From the NCBI RefSeq assembly GCF_002382885.1, contig NZ_NWVL01000001.1, positions 62,001 to 126,000 of the forward strand: a stretch of DNA of 64,000 bases, in the 5' to 3' direction. The notes below the pieces were generated by a model that saw only the letters and a list, made by a program, of their open reading frames with translations, searched no databases and was not told where the DNA came from. The position numbers and the translations under genes were made by a program. The stretch is from Streptomyces sp. WZ.A104 (lineage in GTDB: Bacteria > Actinomycetota > Actinomycetes > Streptomycetales > Streptomycetaceae). Each line of letters starts with the position of its first letter. The stretch's first letter is position 1. This document shows positions 43,119 to 53,403 of this stretch, one piece after another.

Positions 43119-46100
43119 ATGTCGACCACAGAGCTGTTTCTCCGCGATGTCATCGACATCAAGGAGGACGTCCACGCGGGCGATTTCAAGGTCGATCTCT
43201 CCCAGGGCTTCCACGAGGCCGACGAGCGGGTGGCGGAGTACGTCGTCACCGAGCAGTTGCAGAAGGCGTTCCGCAAGGCGCTCGGCATCGTCGCCAAGGC
43301 CGTTCGTACGGGGGACTCGCACGCCGCCTACCTGCACGGCTCGTTCGGCGCCGGTAAGAGCCACTTCCTCACCGTGCTGCACGCCGTGCTCAACGGCCAC
43401 GAGGGCGCCCTGGACAAGCGGGGGCTGAAGGAGGTCGTCGGCGAGCACCGGGACTGGCTGGGCGGCAGCCGGTTCCTGATGATCCCGTACCACCTGGTCG
43501 GATCGACCGATCTCGACTCGGCGCTGCTCGGCGGGTACGTCCACACCGTGCGGGAGCTGCACCCGGAGGCGGCGACCCCCGCCGTCTACCGGTCGGACGC
43601 GCTGCTCGCCGACGCGGACAGGCAGCGGAAGTTCCTCGGCGATGACGACAAGTTTCGGCAGTGGCTCGGAGCCGGTGCGGCGGCCATCCCCGGCGGCGGG
43701 GCCGAGGACGACGAGGACGACCTGCCGGGCATCGACGGGGGAGCCGACCTGCCCGGTACGGGCGGCTGGAGCACCGCCGAGCTGGACCGGGCCTTCGCGG
43801 CGCCGCCCGGCAGCGAGGAGCGGGAGCGGCTGGTGTCGGCGCTGTTGACCGGGCCTATGGCCGCGTACACGCAGGCCGCTCGTGGTGACGCGCAGTCCTT
43901 CATCCCCTTGGAGAACGGCCTCAAGGTCATCTCCCGCCACGCCCAGTCGCTCGGTTACGACGGCGTCGTCCTCTTCCTCGACGAGCTGATCCTCTGGCTC
44001 CAGGCGCACATGGGAGACCAGGACTTCGTCCGGGACCAGGTGCAGCGACTGGTCAAGCTGATCGAGTCCGCCGACAGCGGCCGGCCCGTGCCGATCGTCT
44101 CCTTCATCTCCCGCCAGCGCGACCTGTCCCAGCTCATCGGCTCCGACGTGGCAGGCGCCGACGTGCAGAACCTGGAGCAGCAGGTCGACTACCTCGCGGG
44201 CCGGATCGATGTCGTGGAGCTGGAGGACAGCAATCTCGTCGAGATCATCAAGCATCGCGTGCTCGCGCCCCGTCCGGGTATGGAGCAGGCGCGCGACGAC
44301 GCGTTCAAGCTCGTGGAGTCGTCGCGGGACGAGGTGCGGCAGGTGCTGCTCGACGCGCAGGGGCGCACCGAGGCGAGCTGGGACGACTTTCGCACCCTGT
44401 ATCCGCTCTCCCCGGCGCTGCTCAACGTACTGGTCGATCTGTCCGGCGCGCTGCAGCGCGAGCGGACCGGTCTCAAGCTGGTGCAGGAGCTGCTGCGGCG
44501 GCACCGCGACGACCTGCGGCTCGGCCAGCTCGTTCCGATCGGCGACCTGTGGGATGTGATCGCTGAACGGACCGGTGAGGCGTTCACCGCGAAGCTTCGC
44601 AAGGAGTCGGAGATCGCGCACCGCTTCCACGCCCGGGTCCGCGAGCAGCTGCTGACGAAGTACGGCTCGGCGGACGACAAGCGCTTCCAGACCGACGAGC
44701 GCCTGGTCAAGACGCTGCTGCTGGCCTCCCTCGCGCCCAACGTGCCCGCCCTGACCCGGCTCACGGGCGGCCGGCTTGCCGCGCTGAACCACGGCACCAT
44801 CAGGACCCGGGTGGGGGACGCGGGGGCCGTCGCCGTCAAGCGCCTGCAGGAGCTCCAGGCCGAGGGCTTCGACGGCGAGCTGCGCAGCGAGGGCGACCCC
44901 GCCGACCCCGTCTTCCACCTGCACCTGTCCGACCTGGACGTCGAGCCGCTGCTGGAAGAGGTGCAGGGCGTCGCCGACCAGGACGGCTACCGCCGCCAGT
45001 GGATCAAGGACCAGCTGTGGGCGGCCCTGGGCATCCCCGACGCCCAGGCGTTCGTGTGCGAGCGGACGGTCGTCTGGCGCGGCACCAAGCGCACGGTCGA
45101 GTTCGTCTTCGGCAACGTCCGCGACCCGCACCTTCCCGACGCCGAGTTCACGCCACAGACCGAGGGCAACATCCGCTTCGTCTTCGACTACCCCTTCGAC
45201 GACCACGGCCGCTCGCCGATGGACGACGTGCAGCGGGTGGAGCGGATGAAGCGCGCCGGGAGGACGGCACCGACGATCGTTTGGCTGCCGCATTTCCTGT
45301 CCGAGCAGAAGGCCCGCAGCCTCGGCCGCCTCCTCAAGATCAACTACCTGCTGGAGCGCGACCGGCTCGACGACCACACCGCGACCCGCCCCGCCGAGGA
45401 GCGCGTCCAGATCCGCAACCAGCTCAAGGCGTCCCGCGACAGCCTGACCAGTCAGCTCACCGACGCGCTGCTCCAGCTCTACGGCATCAACAGGGCCGAG
45501 CCCGGCACCGCGGGCGCCGAGGTGCCCGAGAGCCACCACCTAATCTCGCTCCAGCCGGGCTTCACTCGCACCCGGCCCGAACCAGCAGTCGGCTTCGAGG
45601 AGAACCTCCTCCTGCTCGCCGACGGGCTCCTCAGCGCCCGCCATCCCAAGCACCCCGACTTCGACCCGCGGCTCACCCGCAAGGCCGTCACCACCCGCGA
45701 GCTGAAGACCACGCTCGAGTGGATCACGAGGGCGATGGAGGACGGCTCTCGGCGCGTTGTGGTCGACAGCCAGCACCTCCCCGTCGTCCGCCGGATCGTG
45801 CACGCCCTCCAGCTCGGTGAGGTCCACGACGGGCCGCTGAACGTGACCACCGACTGGCGCCTGCGCATCAACAAGAAGGCTGCGGAGACCCCCGACGCCG
45901 GCCCGGAACTGTCCGTTGACGACATCCGCCGGTGGATCGAGGACCTCGGTTACACCGGCCTCGACCGCCACGTCAGCAACCTGATCATCGCCACGTACGC
46001 CCTGCTCGACGACCGCACCTGGGTGTACCAGACCTCGCCGCTGCCCAAGGCACCGGATCTGGAGCGGATCGGCCCCGGGTATGGCCTGAGGGCTGTGGAA

Positions 46101-47096
46101 CTGCCCACCGAGGATGAGTTCCACACCGCGCTCGGCCGCGCCGGGACGATCTTCGGCAGGACCGTCTCGCGGGTCCTGTTCGCCCGCAACGTTGCCCGGC
46201 TCGCCGAAGGCGTGCGCGCGGTTGCGGAGGAACATCGCGTGGCCCTCGGCGAAGTGCGCACCCTCCTGACACAGCACGCCGCCCACCTCGGGCTGACCGG
46301 GCCCGGCGGCGTCGACGCCCCCCGCCTGAAGTCCACCAAGGCCGCCGCCGACCTCGTCGCCCGGCTGCTGCGTACCACCGAACCAGCCGCGTGCGTGCGG
46401 GAGCTGGCCGCTGCTGCGTACGACGTGACCGACGAGGAGATCGCGGGCGCCCTGCGGCACGCCCCGGAAGTGGCCGCCGCGCTACGCGGCACCGACTGGT
46501 CGTTGATGGACACCGTCCGCCGTGACCTCGTCGGACGCGAGGACAGCGTCGGTGAGCGGGCGGCCCGGTTCCTGGACGACGTGCACCGGACCGCCCGCGA
46601 CCACGAGCAGGCCGTCTCGCTGGTGCCTGTGCTGGACCGGCTCCCGGATACCGTGATGGCGCTGCTGCGCGAGGCCACCCGCCTTGCCCAGGCAGCGCAG
46701 CCCGCCCAGCCAGCCACTCCGCCCGCGCCGGTCACTCCGGAGCCGACCGCCGAGGACGTCAGCCTCACCGACCACGGCAAGCCCTCCGTCCCCTCGACGC
46801 CCGCGCTGGACCAGCCCTCCACGCCGGACGACGTACCCCGCGGCCAGGGCGGCGCGCAGACTAACGTCCCGGGACAGGCCGGTCGCCAGCGTGCCGTCCA
46901 CCTCATCGAGCCCACCCGGCTGGAGGTGTCGCTGGCCACCACGGTCGCCGAGCTCGACGCCGAGATTCGCGCCTACCTCGCTGCCCACCCCGGCACCCGC
47001 ATCCAGGTCTCCTGGCAGCCGGTCACCGACACCGGGTCCGGTCCCGACGGTTCCGCCGAGACCGGGGCGGAACCGGGCGACGGGAACGCCTGCTGA
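43119..47096 (+). CDS. pglY: BREX-2 PglY, large P-loop ATPase
   Basis: A 1325-residue ATPase of the BREX type 2 system (the counterpart of BrxC). Walker A is HGSFGAGKSHFL (GSFGAGKS at 74-81), and VVLFLDELILWL near residue 285 is Walker B. An ordered helical middle follows, then a Pro/Ala/Thr-rich linker near residues 1190-1270 and a short C-terminal domain (LEVSLATTVAELDAEIRAYLAAHPGTRIQVSWQ). PglY is needed for Pgl phage resistance in S. coelicolor together with PglZ. The stop TGA shares one base with the pglZ start ATG, giving tight coupling. Confidence 0.94.
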   Translation: MSTTELFLRDVIDIKEDVHAGDFKVDLSQGFHEADERVAEYVVTEQLQKAFRKALGIVAKAVRTGDSHAAYLHGSFGAGKSHFLTVLHAVLNGHEGALDKRGLKEVVGEHRDWLGGSRFLMIPYHLVGSTDLDSALLGGYVHTVRELHPEAATPAVYRSDALLADADRQRKFLGDDDKFRQWLGAGAAAIPGGGAEDDEDDLPGIDGGADLPGTGGWSTAELDRAFAAPPGSEERERLVSALLTGPMAAYTQAARGDAQSFIPLENGLKVISRHAQSLGYDGVVLFLDELILWLQAHMGDQDFVRDQVQRLVKLIESADSGRPVPIVSFISRQRDLSQLIGSDVAGADVQNLEQQVDYLAGRIDVVELEDSNLVEIIKHRVLAPRPGMEQARDDAFKLVESSRDEVRQVLLDAQGRTEASWDDFRTLYPLSPALLNVLVDLSGALQRERTGLKLVQELLRRHRDDLRLGQLVPIGDLWDVIAERTGEAFTAKLRKESEIAHRFHARVREQLLTKYGSADDKRFQTDERLVKTLLLASLAPNVPALTRLTGGRLAALNHGTIRTRVGDAGAVAVKRLQELQAEGFDGELRSEGDPADPVFHLHLSDLDVEPLLEEVQGVADQDGYRRQWIKDQLWAALGIPDAQAFVCERTVVWRGTKRTVEFVFGNVRDPHLPDAEFTPQTEGNIRFVFDYPFDDHGRSPMDDVQRVERMKRAGRTAPTIVWLPHFLSEQKARSLGRLLKINYLLERDRLDDHTATRPAEERVQIRNQLKASRDSLTSQLTDALLQLYGINRAEPGTAGAEVPESHHLISLQPGFTRTRPEPAVGFEENLLLLADGLLSARHPKHPDFDPRLTRKAVTTRELKTTLEWITRAMEDGSRRVVVDSQHLPVVRRIVHALQLGEVHDGPLNVTTDWRLRINKKAAETPDAGPELSVDDIRRWIEDLGYTGLDRHVSNLIIATYALLDDRTWVYQTSPLPKAPDLERIGPGYGLRAVELPTEDEFHTALGRAGTIFGRTVSRVLFARNVARLAEGVRAVAEEHRVALGEVRTLLTQHAAHLGLTGPGGVDAPRLKSTKAAADLVARLLRTTEPAACVRELAAAAYDVTDEEIAGALRHAPEVAAALRGTDWSLMDTVRRDLVGREDSVGERAARFLDDVHRTARDHEQAVSLVPVLDRLPDTVMALLREATRLAQAAQPAQPATPPAPVTPEPTAEDVSLTDHGKPSVPSTPALDQPSTPDDVPRGQGGAQTNVPGQAGRQRAVHLIEPTRLEVSLATTVAELDAEIRAYLAAHPGTRIQVSWQPVTDTGSGPDGSAETGAEPGDGNAC

Positions 47097-49915
47097 TGGC
47101 CCCGGTCCTGCCCCGGGTGGGCCGTCGTACCGTCGAGGCCCTGCTTGCCGCGAACGCCAAGGACCTGGGCGAGCGCAGCCTCGTGCTCGTCCACGGCCAG
47201 TACGCGTCCGGCGCCCCGCCCCGGTTCACCGTCACCCTGGACGGCGAGGCGCGGCGCGTCCACGTGCGGGACGAAGCCTCCGTCCTCGGCGTGGTCGCCG
47301 CCCTGCGCGAGCACCGGAGCGCAGCCGCTTCCTCCGACGTGCTCGTCGTGACGACGGGCGTCGACGACGAGCAGCTCGGCTGGGACGTGCGCGGCAGGGC
47401 TGTACGGCGCAAGACCCTCACCGTCGAGAACGCCGAGGTCGTCCTCCAGCGCTTCGGCGCCACCGCCCTCGACCCGCGCATGTACCGCGAACGGTGGCTC
47501 CTGGAAGCCCTGGTCGAAGCGGAGCCGGCCGAAGGCGGCTGGCCGCGCGTCGGTGGAGTACTGACCCGGGACGCGGCCCTGCGCGTCCTCAGCGCCGAAC
47601 GGCTCGGCCTGCGCGCGGTGCACGGCTCCTCCGGCGAAGACGGGCAGGTCACCCTCGATGCCGACACGCTGCTCGCCTGGTCGCGCACACCCGCCGGACC
47701 CCGGCGGTTCGCCGAACTGGGCGCCACCGAGCGCGCCGAACTGAAAAAGTGGCTCGCGGAGGTCGCCGGGCCGGCGGTCCCCGTCCTGCTGTCCCTCGCC
47801 GAGGCTGGACTCGGCCACGACGCCCTGCCCCTCGGACTGCTCGGCGCCGCACTGCGGGATCCGGCAGCCCAGCCCGACACCGTGCTTGCCCTCGGCGGGC
47901 TGTTCGGGCAGGTCATGCCCCGGCGGTCGGAACTCGCTGTGTTCACCGACGCCGTGGAGGGGATCCTCACCCGCTGGATCGCCGACGCCCGCACCAGCCA
48001 GGACGCCCGCCAGCGCGTCGACGCCGTACTGGCCCGGGCCGACGAGCTGGCTGACAGGGCGGGCCTCACCCTCGGCCTCATCGCGAGCCGCTTCCTCCCC
48101 TCCAGCTTCACCGCGCAACTGCGCCGGACCGTCGCGGAAGCCCGCCGTTCCCCGTCCGCTGGTGTGGCCGCGCTGGCCGACCTGCTCGGTCACGCCCTGG
48201 CCGGCCTCCGCCCCGACCAGGTCCAGGCCGCCGAGGCGGCCGTACGGGTGGCGCGCCGGCTCAACGGCCCCGAGCCCGCCGTCACCGGCGTGGCCGCCGC
48301 CGTACGGGCCCACGTCTCCGACTGGGGTTGGGTGGACCGAGCGCTCACCGTGCTGTGGGCGGGCGACCCCGACGGTGATGTGGAGACCGGCCGGGACCTG
48401 CGAGCCCTCTACGAGCAGGCACGTGAGCGCAGGCAGCGCCTCGATCAGGAGTTCGCCCGGAGGCTCGCCGCCTGGGCAGCGCACGCCACCGCCCAGCACC
48501 CCGACGGCTGCCTCGTCGTCGAGAACGTGCTGGACACCGTCGTACGCCCGCTGACCGGTCAGGCCGCTCCGCTCCTCCTCGTCCTCGACGGCATGAGCAG
48601 CGCGGTCGCCGCCCAGCTCGGGGAGGAGGCGGAACGCGACGGCTGGCGCGAGATCGTGCCCCGCCCGGAGGCAGGCGAGACCCCGGCACGGCTCGCCGCC
48701 GTCTCCATGCTGCCCTCGATCACTCGCGTCAGCCGTGCCTCCCTGCTGGTGGGCGAGGCAGCCGAGGGCGGCCAGTCGGCCGAGACGAGCGGCTTCACCG
48801 CCTTCTGGAAGCGGCGGCGCAAGGCGGCAGCCCTCTTCCACAAGGCCGCCATCGGCGGCGAAGCGGGCCACGCGCTCTCGCACGAACTCATGACCGCCCT
48901 CGCCTCCGACGCCGTGGTGGGCGTAGTCCTCAACACCATCGACGAGGCACTCGACAACGGCCGGCACGGCCGTGGCACCACCTGGTCCCTGGCTGACGTC
49001 ACGCACCTGCGGGAACTGCTCGCCGCCGCCCGCAGCTACGGCCGCCCGGTCATCCTCGTCGCCGACCACGGACACGTCCTGGAGCGCGGCAGCCGCACCG
49101 ACGGCCCGACGGCCGCCGCAGACGGCGCGGAGTCCGCCCGCTGGCGCACCGGGGACGTGGTGGGGGAAGGCGAGATCGCCGTCCACGGCCCGAGGGTGCG
49201 AGAGGGCGGGGGAGCAGTGGTCCTGCCCTGGCGCGAGGACATCCGCTACACCGGGCGGCGCGCCGGGTACCACGGCGGAGCCTCCCTGGCCGAAGTCACC
49301 GTCCCGGTGCTCGTCCTGCTGCCGGCCGGTGAGGAAGCCCCGAGGGACTGGGTGCCGCTGCCGCGCGAGCTGTCCACGCCGAGCTGGTGGCGGACGCAGA
49401 TCGGTGACGTTCCGGAGTCCGCCGACGTGCCCGCTGATCAGCCGGCGGTGCCCTCGCCCGCCCGACCCACGGCACCCTCCGAAAGCGCGCCGACCACCGA
49501 CGCGCGGCCGGCCGCCCGGTCGGAAGCCGGACCGCCGGTGGCCGAGTCGCTGGGCAGCACGGTGGTGAGCAGCGAGGTGTACGCGGCCCAGAAGGAGTAC
49601 GTCCGCAAAGCGCCCGAGGCGAAGGTGGTGGCCGCGGTTATCGACGCACTCGTCTCGGCGGGCGGGACGATGTCCCCGGCCGCTCTCGCCGCGGCTATCT
49701 CCGCGACCGGGCGGGTCCGCCGCAACATCGAGGGCTTCGTCGCCACGGTGCAGCGGCTGCTGAACGTCGAGGGGTATCCCGTCCTCGGGTTCATCGACGG
49801 CGGACACGCGGTCAAGCTCGACGTGCCGCTCCTGCGCGAGCAGTTCCTGCCGAAGGAGAGCGCGCCGGAGACGGACGACGCCGAAGACGGACAGCGGGAG
49901 GAGGAGAAGGCGTGA
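47096..49915 (+). CDS. pglZ: BREX-2 PglZ, alkaline phosphatase-superfamily protein
   Basis: A 939-residue PglZ protein. The phosphatase-type domain is around residues 490-760, with LLLVLDGMSSAV (Asp498 as first metal ligand position) and ILVADHGHVLERGS (Asp657, His658, His660). The N-terminal half is helical and the C-terminal 120 residues carry a winged-helix-like segment (SAGGTMSPAALAAAISATGRVRRNIEGFVATVQRLL). PglZ is the BREX hallmark; it probably hydrolyses a phospho- or nucleotide-type bond. It overlaps brxD by four bases (GTGA). Confidence 0.95.
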   Translation: MAPVLPRVGRRTVEALLAANAKDLGERSLVLVHGQYASGAPPRFTVTLDGEARRVHVRDEASVLGVVAALREHRSAAASSDVLVVTTGVDDEQLGWDVRGRAVRRKTLTVENAEVVLQRFGATALDPRMYRERWLLEALVEAEPAEGGWPRVGGVLTRDAALRVLSAERLGLRAVHGSSGEDGQVTLDADTLLAWSRTPAGPRRFAELGATERAELKKWLAEVAGPAVPVLLSLAEAGLGHDALPLGLLGAALRDPAAQPDTVLALGGLFGQVMPRRSELAVFTDAVEGILTRWIADARTSQDARQRVDAVLARADELADRAGLTLGLIASRFLPSSFTAQLRRTVAEARRSPSAGVAALADLLGHALAGLRPDQVQAAEAAVRVARRLNGPEPAVTGVAAAVRAHVSDWGWVDRALTVLWAGDPDGDVETGRDLRALYEQARERRQRLDQEFARRLAAWAAHATAQHPDGCLVVENVLDTVVRPLTGQAAPLLLVLDGMSSAVAAQLGEEAERDGWREIVPRPEAGETPARLAAVSMLPSITRVSRASLLVGEAAEGGQSAETSGFTAFWKRRRKAAALFHKAAIGGEAGHALSHELMTALASDAVVGVVLNTIDEALDNGRHGRGTTWSLADVTHLRELLAAARSYGRPVILVADHGHVLERGSRTDGPTAAADGAESARWRTGDVVGEGEIAVHGPRVREGGGAVVLPWREDIRYTGRRAGYHGGASLAEVTVPVLVLLPAGEEAPRDWVPLPRELSTPSWWRTQIGDVPESADVPADQPAVPSPARPTAPSESAPTTDARPAARSEAGPPVAESLGSTVVSSEVYAAQKEYVRKAPEAKVVAAVIDALVSAGGTMSPAALAAAISATGRVRRNIEGFVATVQRLLNVEGYPVLGFIDGGHAVKLDVPLLREQFLPKESAPETDDAEDGQREEEKA

Positions 49916-51243
49916 CCGACCCCGCTTCCGTGAGCGCGGTCCGCCGCCGCGAGGTCATCGACGCCCTGCGGCGAGGCACGGTTCCGCAGTCCGGCCTCGA
50001 CCTGTTCGCGGTCGGACTGGACCGGTTCGCAGCCGCCCTGGACGACGATCTGGCCACCGTCACCCGCGGCGGTGCCGCCTTCCACGCCGTCCGCGGCGAC
50101 TACGGCTCCGGCAAGACCTTCTTCGCCCGCTGGCTGGCCGAGCGGGCCAAACGTGCCGGACTCGCCACCGCGGAAGTGCAGATCTCCGAGACTGAGACAC
50201 CGCTGCACCGGCTGGAGACGGTCTACCGCCGGCTCACCGAGCGCCTGGCCACCGCCACACACCAGCCCAGCGCGCTGCGCGCGGTTGTTGACTCGTGGTT
50301 CTACACCCTCGAGGAGGAGGTCCTCGACGGCTCGGAGATCGACGAGGACGACGAGGAAGCCCTCGCCGACGCCGTGGACACGCTGATGGAACGCCGGCTC
50401 GCCGACGTCGCCCGCACCACACCCGCGTTCGCCTCCGCCCTGCGCGGCTACCGCCGTGCCGTCACCGCCGGGGACGGCGCCACGTCGGAAGCCCTGATCG
50501 CCTGGCTCGGCGGCCAGAAGTCTGTTGCCGCCTCCGCCCGCCGGGCCGCCGGAGTGCGTGGAGACCTGGACCACTTCGCCGCGCTCGGCTTCCTCCAAGG
50601 TCTGCTGACCGTGCTGCGCGACTGCGGCCACCCGGGGCTGCTCCTCGTACTCGACGAGACGGAGACCCTGCAACGCGTCCGCGGCGATGTCCGGGAGAAG
50701 GGCCTCAACGCACTGCGCCAGCTCCTCGACGAGATCGACGCCGGCCGCTTCCCCGGCCTCTTCCTCGTCATCACCGGGACCCCGGCGTTCTACGACGGCC
50801 AGCAGGGCGTCCAGCGGCTCCCGCCCCTGGCCCAGCGGCTCGCCACTGACTTCACCACAGATGCGCGCTTCGACTCTCCCCGCGCCGTCCAGCTCCGCCT
50901 GCCCGGCTTCGACCTCCCGCGCCTGGGGGAACTCGGCCGGAAAGCGCGGGACCTCTACCGGGGCGCGGCCCGCCATCCCGAGCGTGTCACCGCCCGGGTC
51001 GACGACGCCTACGTCGGCGAACTCGCCACCGCCATCACCGGAGGGTTGGGCGGCAACGTCGGCATCGCCCCGCGCGTCTTCCTGCGCAAGCTCGTCGCCG
51101 ACGTCCTCGACCGTGTCGACGAGTTCGAGGACTTCGACCCGCGCAAGCACTACCAGCTCACCATCTCGGGCGGCGAGTTGACGGACACCGAACGTAACGC
51201 CGCCGCCGACCGGGCGGACGACATCGAGCTGGACCTGCCGTGA
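49912..51243 (+). CDS. brxD: BREX ATP-binding protein BrxD
   Basis: A 443-residue ATPase. Walker A is GDYGSGKT at 62-69 (VRGDYGSGKTFFARWLAERA), and LLLVLDETETLQRVRG is Walker B; the fold is of the AAA/ORC-type found in type 2 BREX. Residues VFLRKLVADVLDRVDEFEDFDPRKHYQLTI near the C-terminus are typical of BrxD. It overlaps pglZ before it and brxHI after it by four bases each (GTGA), so the three are translated together. Confidence 0.93.
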   Translation: MTDPASVSAVRRREVIDALRRGTVPQSGLDLFAVGLDRFAAALDDDLATVTRGGAAFHAVRGDYGSGKTFFARWLAERAKRAGLATAEVQISETETPLHRLETVYRRLTERLATATHQPSALRAVVDSWFYTLEEEVLDGSEIDEDDEEALADAVDTLMERRLADVARTTPAFASALRGYRRAVTAGDGATSEALIAWLGGQKSVAASARRAAGVRGDLDHFAALGFLQGLLTVLRDCGHPGLLLVLDETETLQRVRGDVREKGLNALRQLLDEIDAGRFPGLFLVITGTPAFYDGQQGVQRLPPLAQRLATDFTTDARFDSPRAVQLRLPGFDLPRLGELGRKARDLYRGAARHPERVTARVDDAYVGELATAITGGLGGNVGIAPRVFLRKLVADVLDRVDEFEDFDPRKHYQLTISGGELTDTERNAAADRADDIELDLP

Positions 51244-53363
51244 CCGCCGCCGACGGCCTGGAACCGGCGCTGGTCCACCACATCGTCAACGCCTTGGGCT
51301 GGAAGGACCTGCGCCCGCTCCAGAAGGCCGCCGTCGCGCCGCTGACGGCAGGAGACGACGCCCTCCTCCTGGCCCCGACGGCCGGCGGCAAGACCGAAGC
51401 CGCCTGCTTCCCCCTGCTGTCCCGGATGCACGCCCAGGGCTGGTCCGGCACATCGGTGCTGTACGTGTGCCCCCTCAAGGCGCTGCTGAACAACCTGCTG
51501 CCGCGCGTGGAGACCTACACCGCCTGGCTCGGCCGGACCGCGGCCCTGTGGCACGGCGACACCCCGGCCGGCGCCCGGCGGCGCATCCTCGCCTCCCGGC
51601 CCGACGTGCTGCTCACCACCCCCGAGTCGCTGGAAGCGATGCTGGTCAGCGTCAACGTTGACCACGCATCCTTCTTCTCCGGCCTGCGGGCCGTGGTCGT
51701 CGACGAGGTCCACGCCTTCGCCGGCGACGACCGCGGCTGGCACCTGCTCGCCGTACTGGAGCGACTGCAGCGCGTCGTGGGCCGCTCCCTGCAACGCGTC
51801 GGCCTCTCCGCGACCGTCGGCAACCCCGAAGCCCTGCTCACCTGGCTCCAGGGATCGGGAGCAGGGCGGCGCCCGGGCCGCGTGATCGCGCCCCACCTGG
51901 CCGAGACTCAGCCGACGTCGGCTTCCCTACCACCAGGTGACATCCAGCTCGACTACGTCGGCTCGCTCGACAACGCGGCGACCGTCATCAGCGTCCTCCA
52001 CCGTGGCGAGAAGCGGCTCATCTTCTGCGAGTCGCGGCGCCTGGTCGAGGAACTGGGCGCCAAGCTGCGGGCCAAGGGCGTGACCACGTTCCTCTCGCAC
52101 GCCTCCCTCTCCCTCGACGAACGCAGACGCGCGGAGACCGCGTTTGCCGAAGCGCGTGACTGCGTCATCATCTCCACGAGCACACTCGAACTAGGCATCG
52201 ACGTGGGCGATCTGGACCGTGTCATTCAAATCGACGCACCCACCTCCGTCGCCTCGTTCCTGCAGCGCCTGGGACGTACAGGGCGCCGCCCCGGAACGAC
52301 ACGCAACTGCCTCTTCCTCACACTCGACCAAGGCGGTCTGCTGAGTGCTGCCGGACTCCTGCTCCAGTGGTCGCGAGGCTGGGTGGAACCCGTGATCGCG
52401 CCGCCCGAGCCCCGGCACATCGTCGCCCAGCAGTTGCTCGCCCTCTGCCTCCAGGAACACCGGGTCGGAGACCGGCTCTGGCAGGAGTGGTGGAACGGCC
52501 TGGGACCATTCGGAGGGTCCGCCGAGCCGATCGTCCGGCATCTGGTAGAGGAGGGGTACCTGGACCAGGACGGCGGCATGCTGTTCATCGGCCCCGAAGC
52601 CGAACGGCGCTTCGGACAGCGCCACTTCATGAACCTCACCGCCGTCTTCACCGCACCCCCGCAGTTCACCGTCCTCCAAGGCCGCACTGAGATCGGCCGC
52701 ACCGACCCCGCCCTGCTCACCGAGCGGGTCGCCGGCCCCCGCAGGCTTCTCCTGGCCGGGCGCAGCTGGCAGGTCACCTACATCGACTGGCACCGCAAAC
52801 GCTGCTTCGTCGAGCCGGTCGACGGCGGCGGCAAGGCGAAGTGGAGCGGCACTGGGTTCGGCCAAGGGGCATCCTTCGAAGTTACCCGTGCCGTGCGTGA
52901 GGTACTGCTTGGCGCCGATCCTCCGGTCACCCTGACGCGGCGCGCCACCTCGGCAGTAGTGGAGGCCCGTGAACACTTCCTGGAGAGGGTCCATCCGGGA
53001 GGCACTCTGGTCGTGTGCGACACATCAGGGCAGGCGCGCTGGTGGACCTGGGCGGGCCACCGTGCGAACGCGACGCTGGCCGCGACTCTGGAAGGCGTCG
53101 CGGTGCCCGCCCAGAGGATCAACGACCACTGGATCCGGCTTCGGGAGGACCTCACCCCCGTGTCATGGAAGGAGGCCGTGAGCGACGCTCCGGAGCGGCT
53201 TTGCCTTCCCGCCGTTGATGAGCGGGCGGTGCGGGGATTGAAATTCGGTGACGCGCTACCGCCGAGGCTGGCGGAGGCAACGCTGTCCGCTCGGCTGGCC
53301 GACTTGGACTCCGCTGCTGCCATTCTCGCCGAGCCGGTACGTTTCATCACGAAGGGTGTGTAG
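51240..53363 (+). CDS. brxHI: BREX helicase BrxHI (DEAD/DEAH, Lhr-like)
   Basis: A 707-residue superfamily 2 helicase. The Q-like start is followed by Walker A APTAGGKTEAACFPLL (about 45-52), TTPESLEAML, the DEVH box in VVVDEVHAFAGDDRGW, SATVGNPEALLTWL, then domain 2 with LIFCESRRLVEELG, STSTLELGIDVGDLDRVIQID and QRLGRTGRR. The C-terminal part resembles Lhr helicases. It is the last gene of the BREX operon, and completes the six-gene type 2 set. It is convergent with the sugar epimerase gene, 40 bases away, where the defence genes end. Confidence 0.93.
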   Translation: MTAADGLEPALVHHIVNALGWKDLRPLQKAAVAPLTAGDDALLLAPTAGGKTEAACFPLLSRMHAQGWSGTSVLYVCPLKALLNNLLPRVETYTAWLGRTAALWHGDTPAGARRRILASRPDVLLTTPESLEAMLVSVNVDHASFFSGLRAVVVDEVHAFAGDDRGWHLLAVLERLQRVVGRSLQRVGLSATVGNPEALLTWLQGSGAGRRPGRVIAPHLAETQPTSASLPPGDIQLDYVGSLDNAATVISVLHRGEKRLIFCESRRLVEELGAKLRAKGVTTFLSHASLSLDERRRAETAFAEARDCVIISTSTLELGIDVGDLDRVIQIDAPTSVASFLQRLGRTGRRPGTTRNCLFLTLDQGGLLSAAGLLLQWSRGWVEPVIAPPEPRHIVAQQLLALCLQEHRVGDRLWQEWWNGLGPFGGSAEPIVRHLVEEGYLDQDGGMLFIGPEAERRFGQRHFMNLTAVFTAPPQFTVLQGRTEIGRTDPALLTERVAGPRRLLLAGRSWQVTYIDWHRKRCFVEPVDGGGKAKWSGTGFGQGASFEVTRAVREVLLGADPPVTLTRRATSAVVEAREHFLERVHPGGTLVVCDTSGQARWWTWAGHRANATLAATLEGVAVPAQRINDHWIRLREDLTPVSWKEAVSDAPERLCLPAVDERAVRGLKFGDALPPRLAEATLSARLADLDSAAAILAEPVRFITKGV

Positions 53364-53403
53364 GGCAACCCTCAGGACGCGCTACGGCCACGATCACTCG
53401 AAT

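Larger units (their letters stand above)
19348..53363. mobile_element. Defence island, left end at tRNA-Pro attachment remnant
   Basis: From the tRNA-Pro fragment rightward, the genes are a GNAT-PIN fusion with ASCH partner, Wadjet, and BREX type 2 with an inserted three-gene operon. No integrase, replication or transfer gene is present, so the element is either immobile or its mobility genes lie beyond the window. I found no second copy of the 42-base tRNA segment in the window, so the right end given here (end of brxHI) is only the end of the defence genes; the true boundary may be farther right. Confidence 0.45.

Noticed and set aside
42849..45539. 896-codon open frame antisense to pglY
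   Set aside because: High-GC DNA leaves long antisense frames. The product has biased Arg/Gly/Leu/Asp composition, no domain, and pglY on the other strand is clearly real. The same applies to antisense frames at 46973-49807, 49438-51150, 5507-7765 and 53821-55089.
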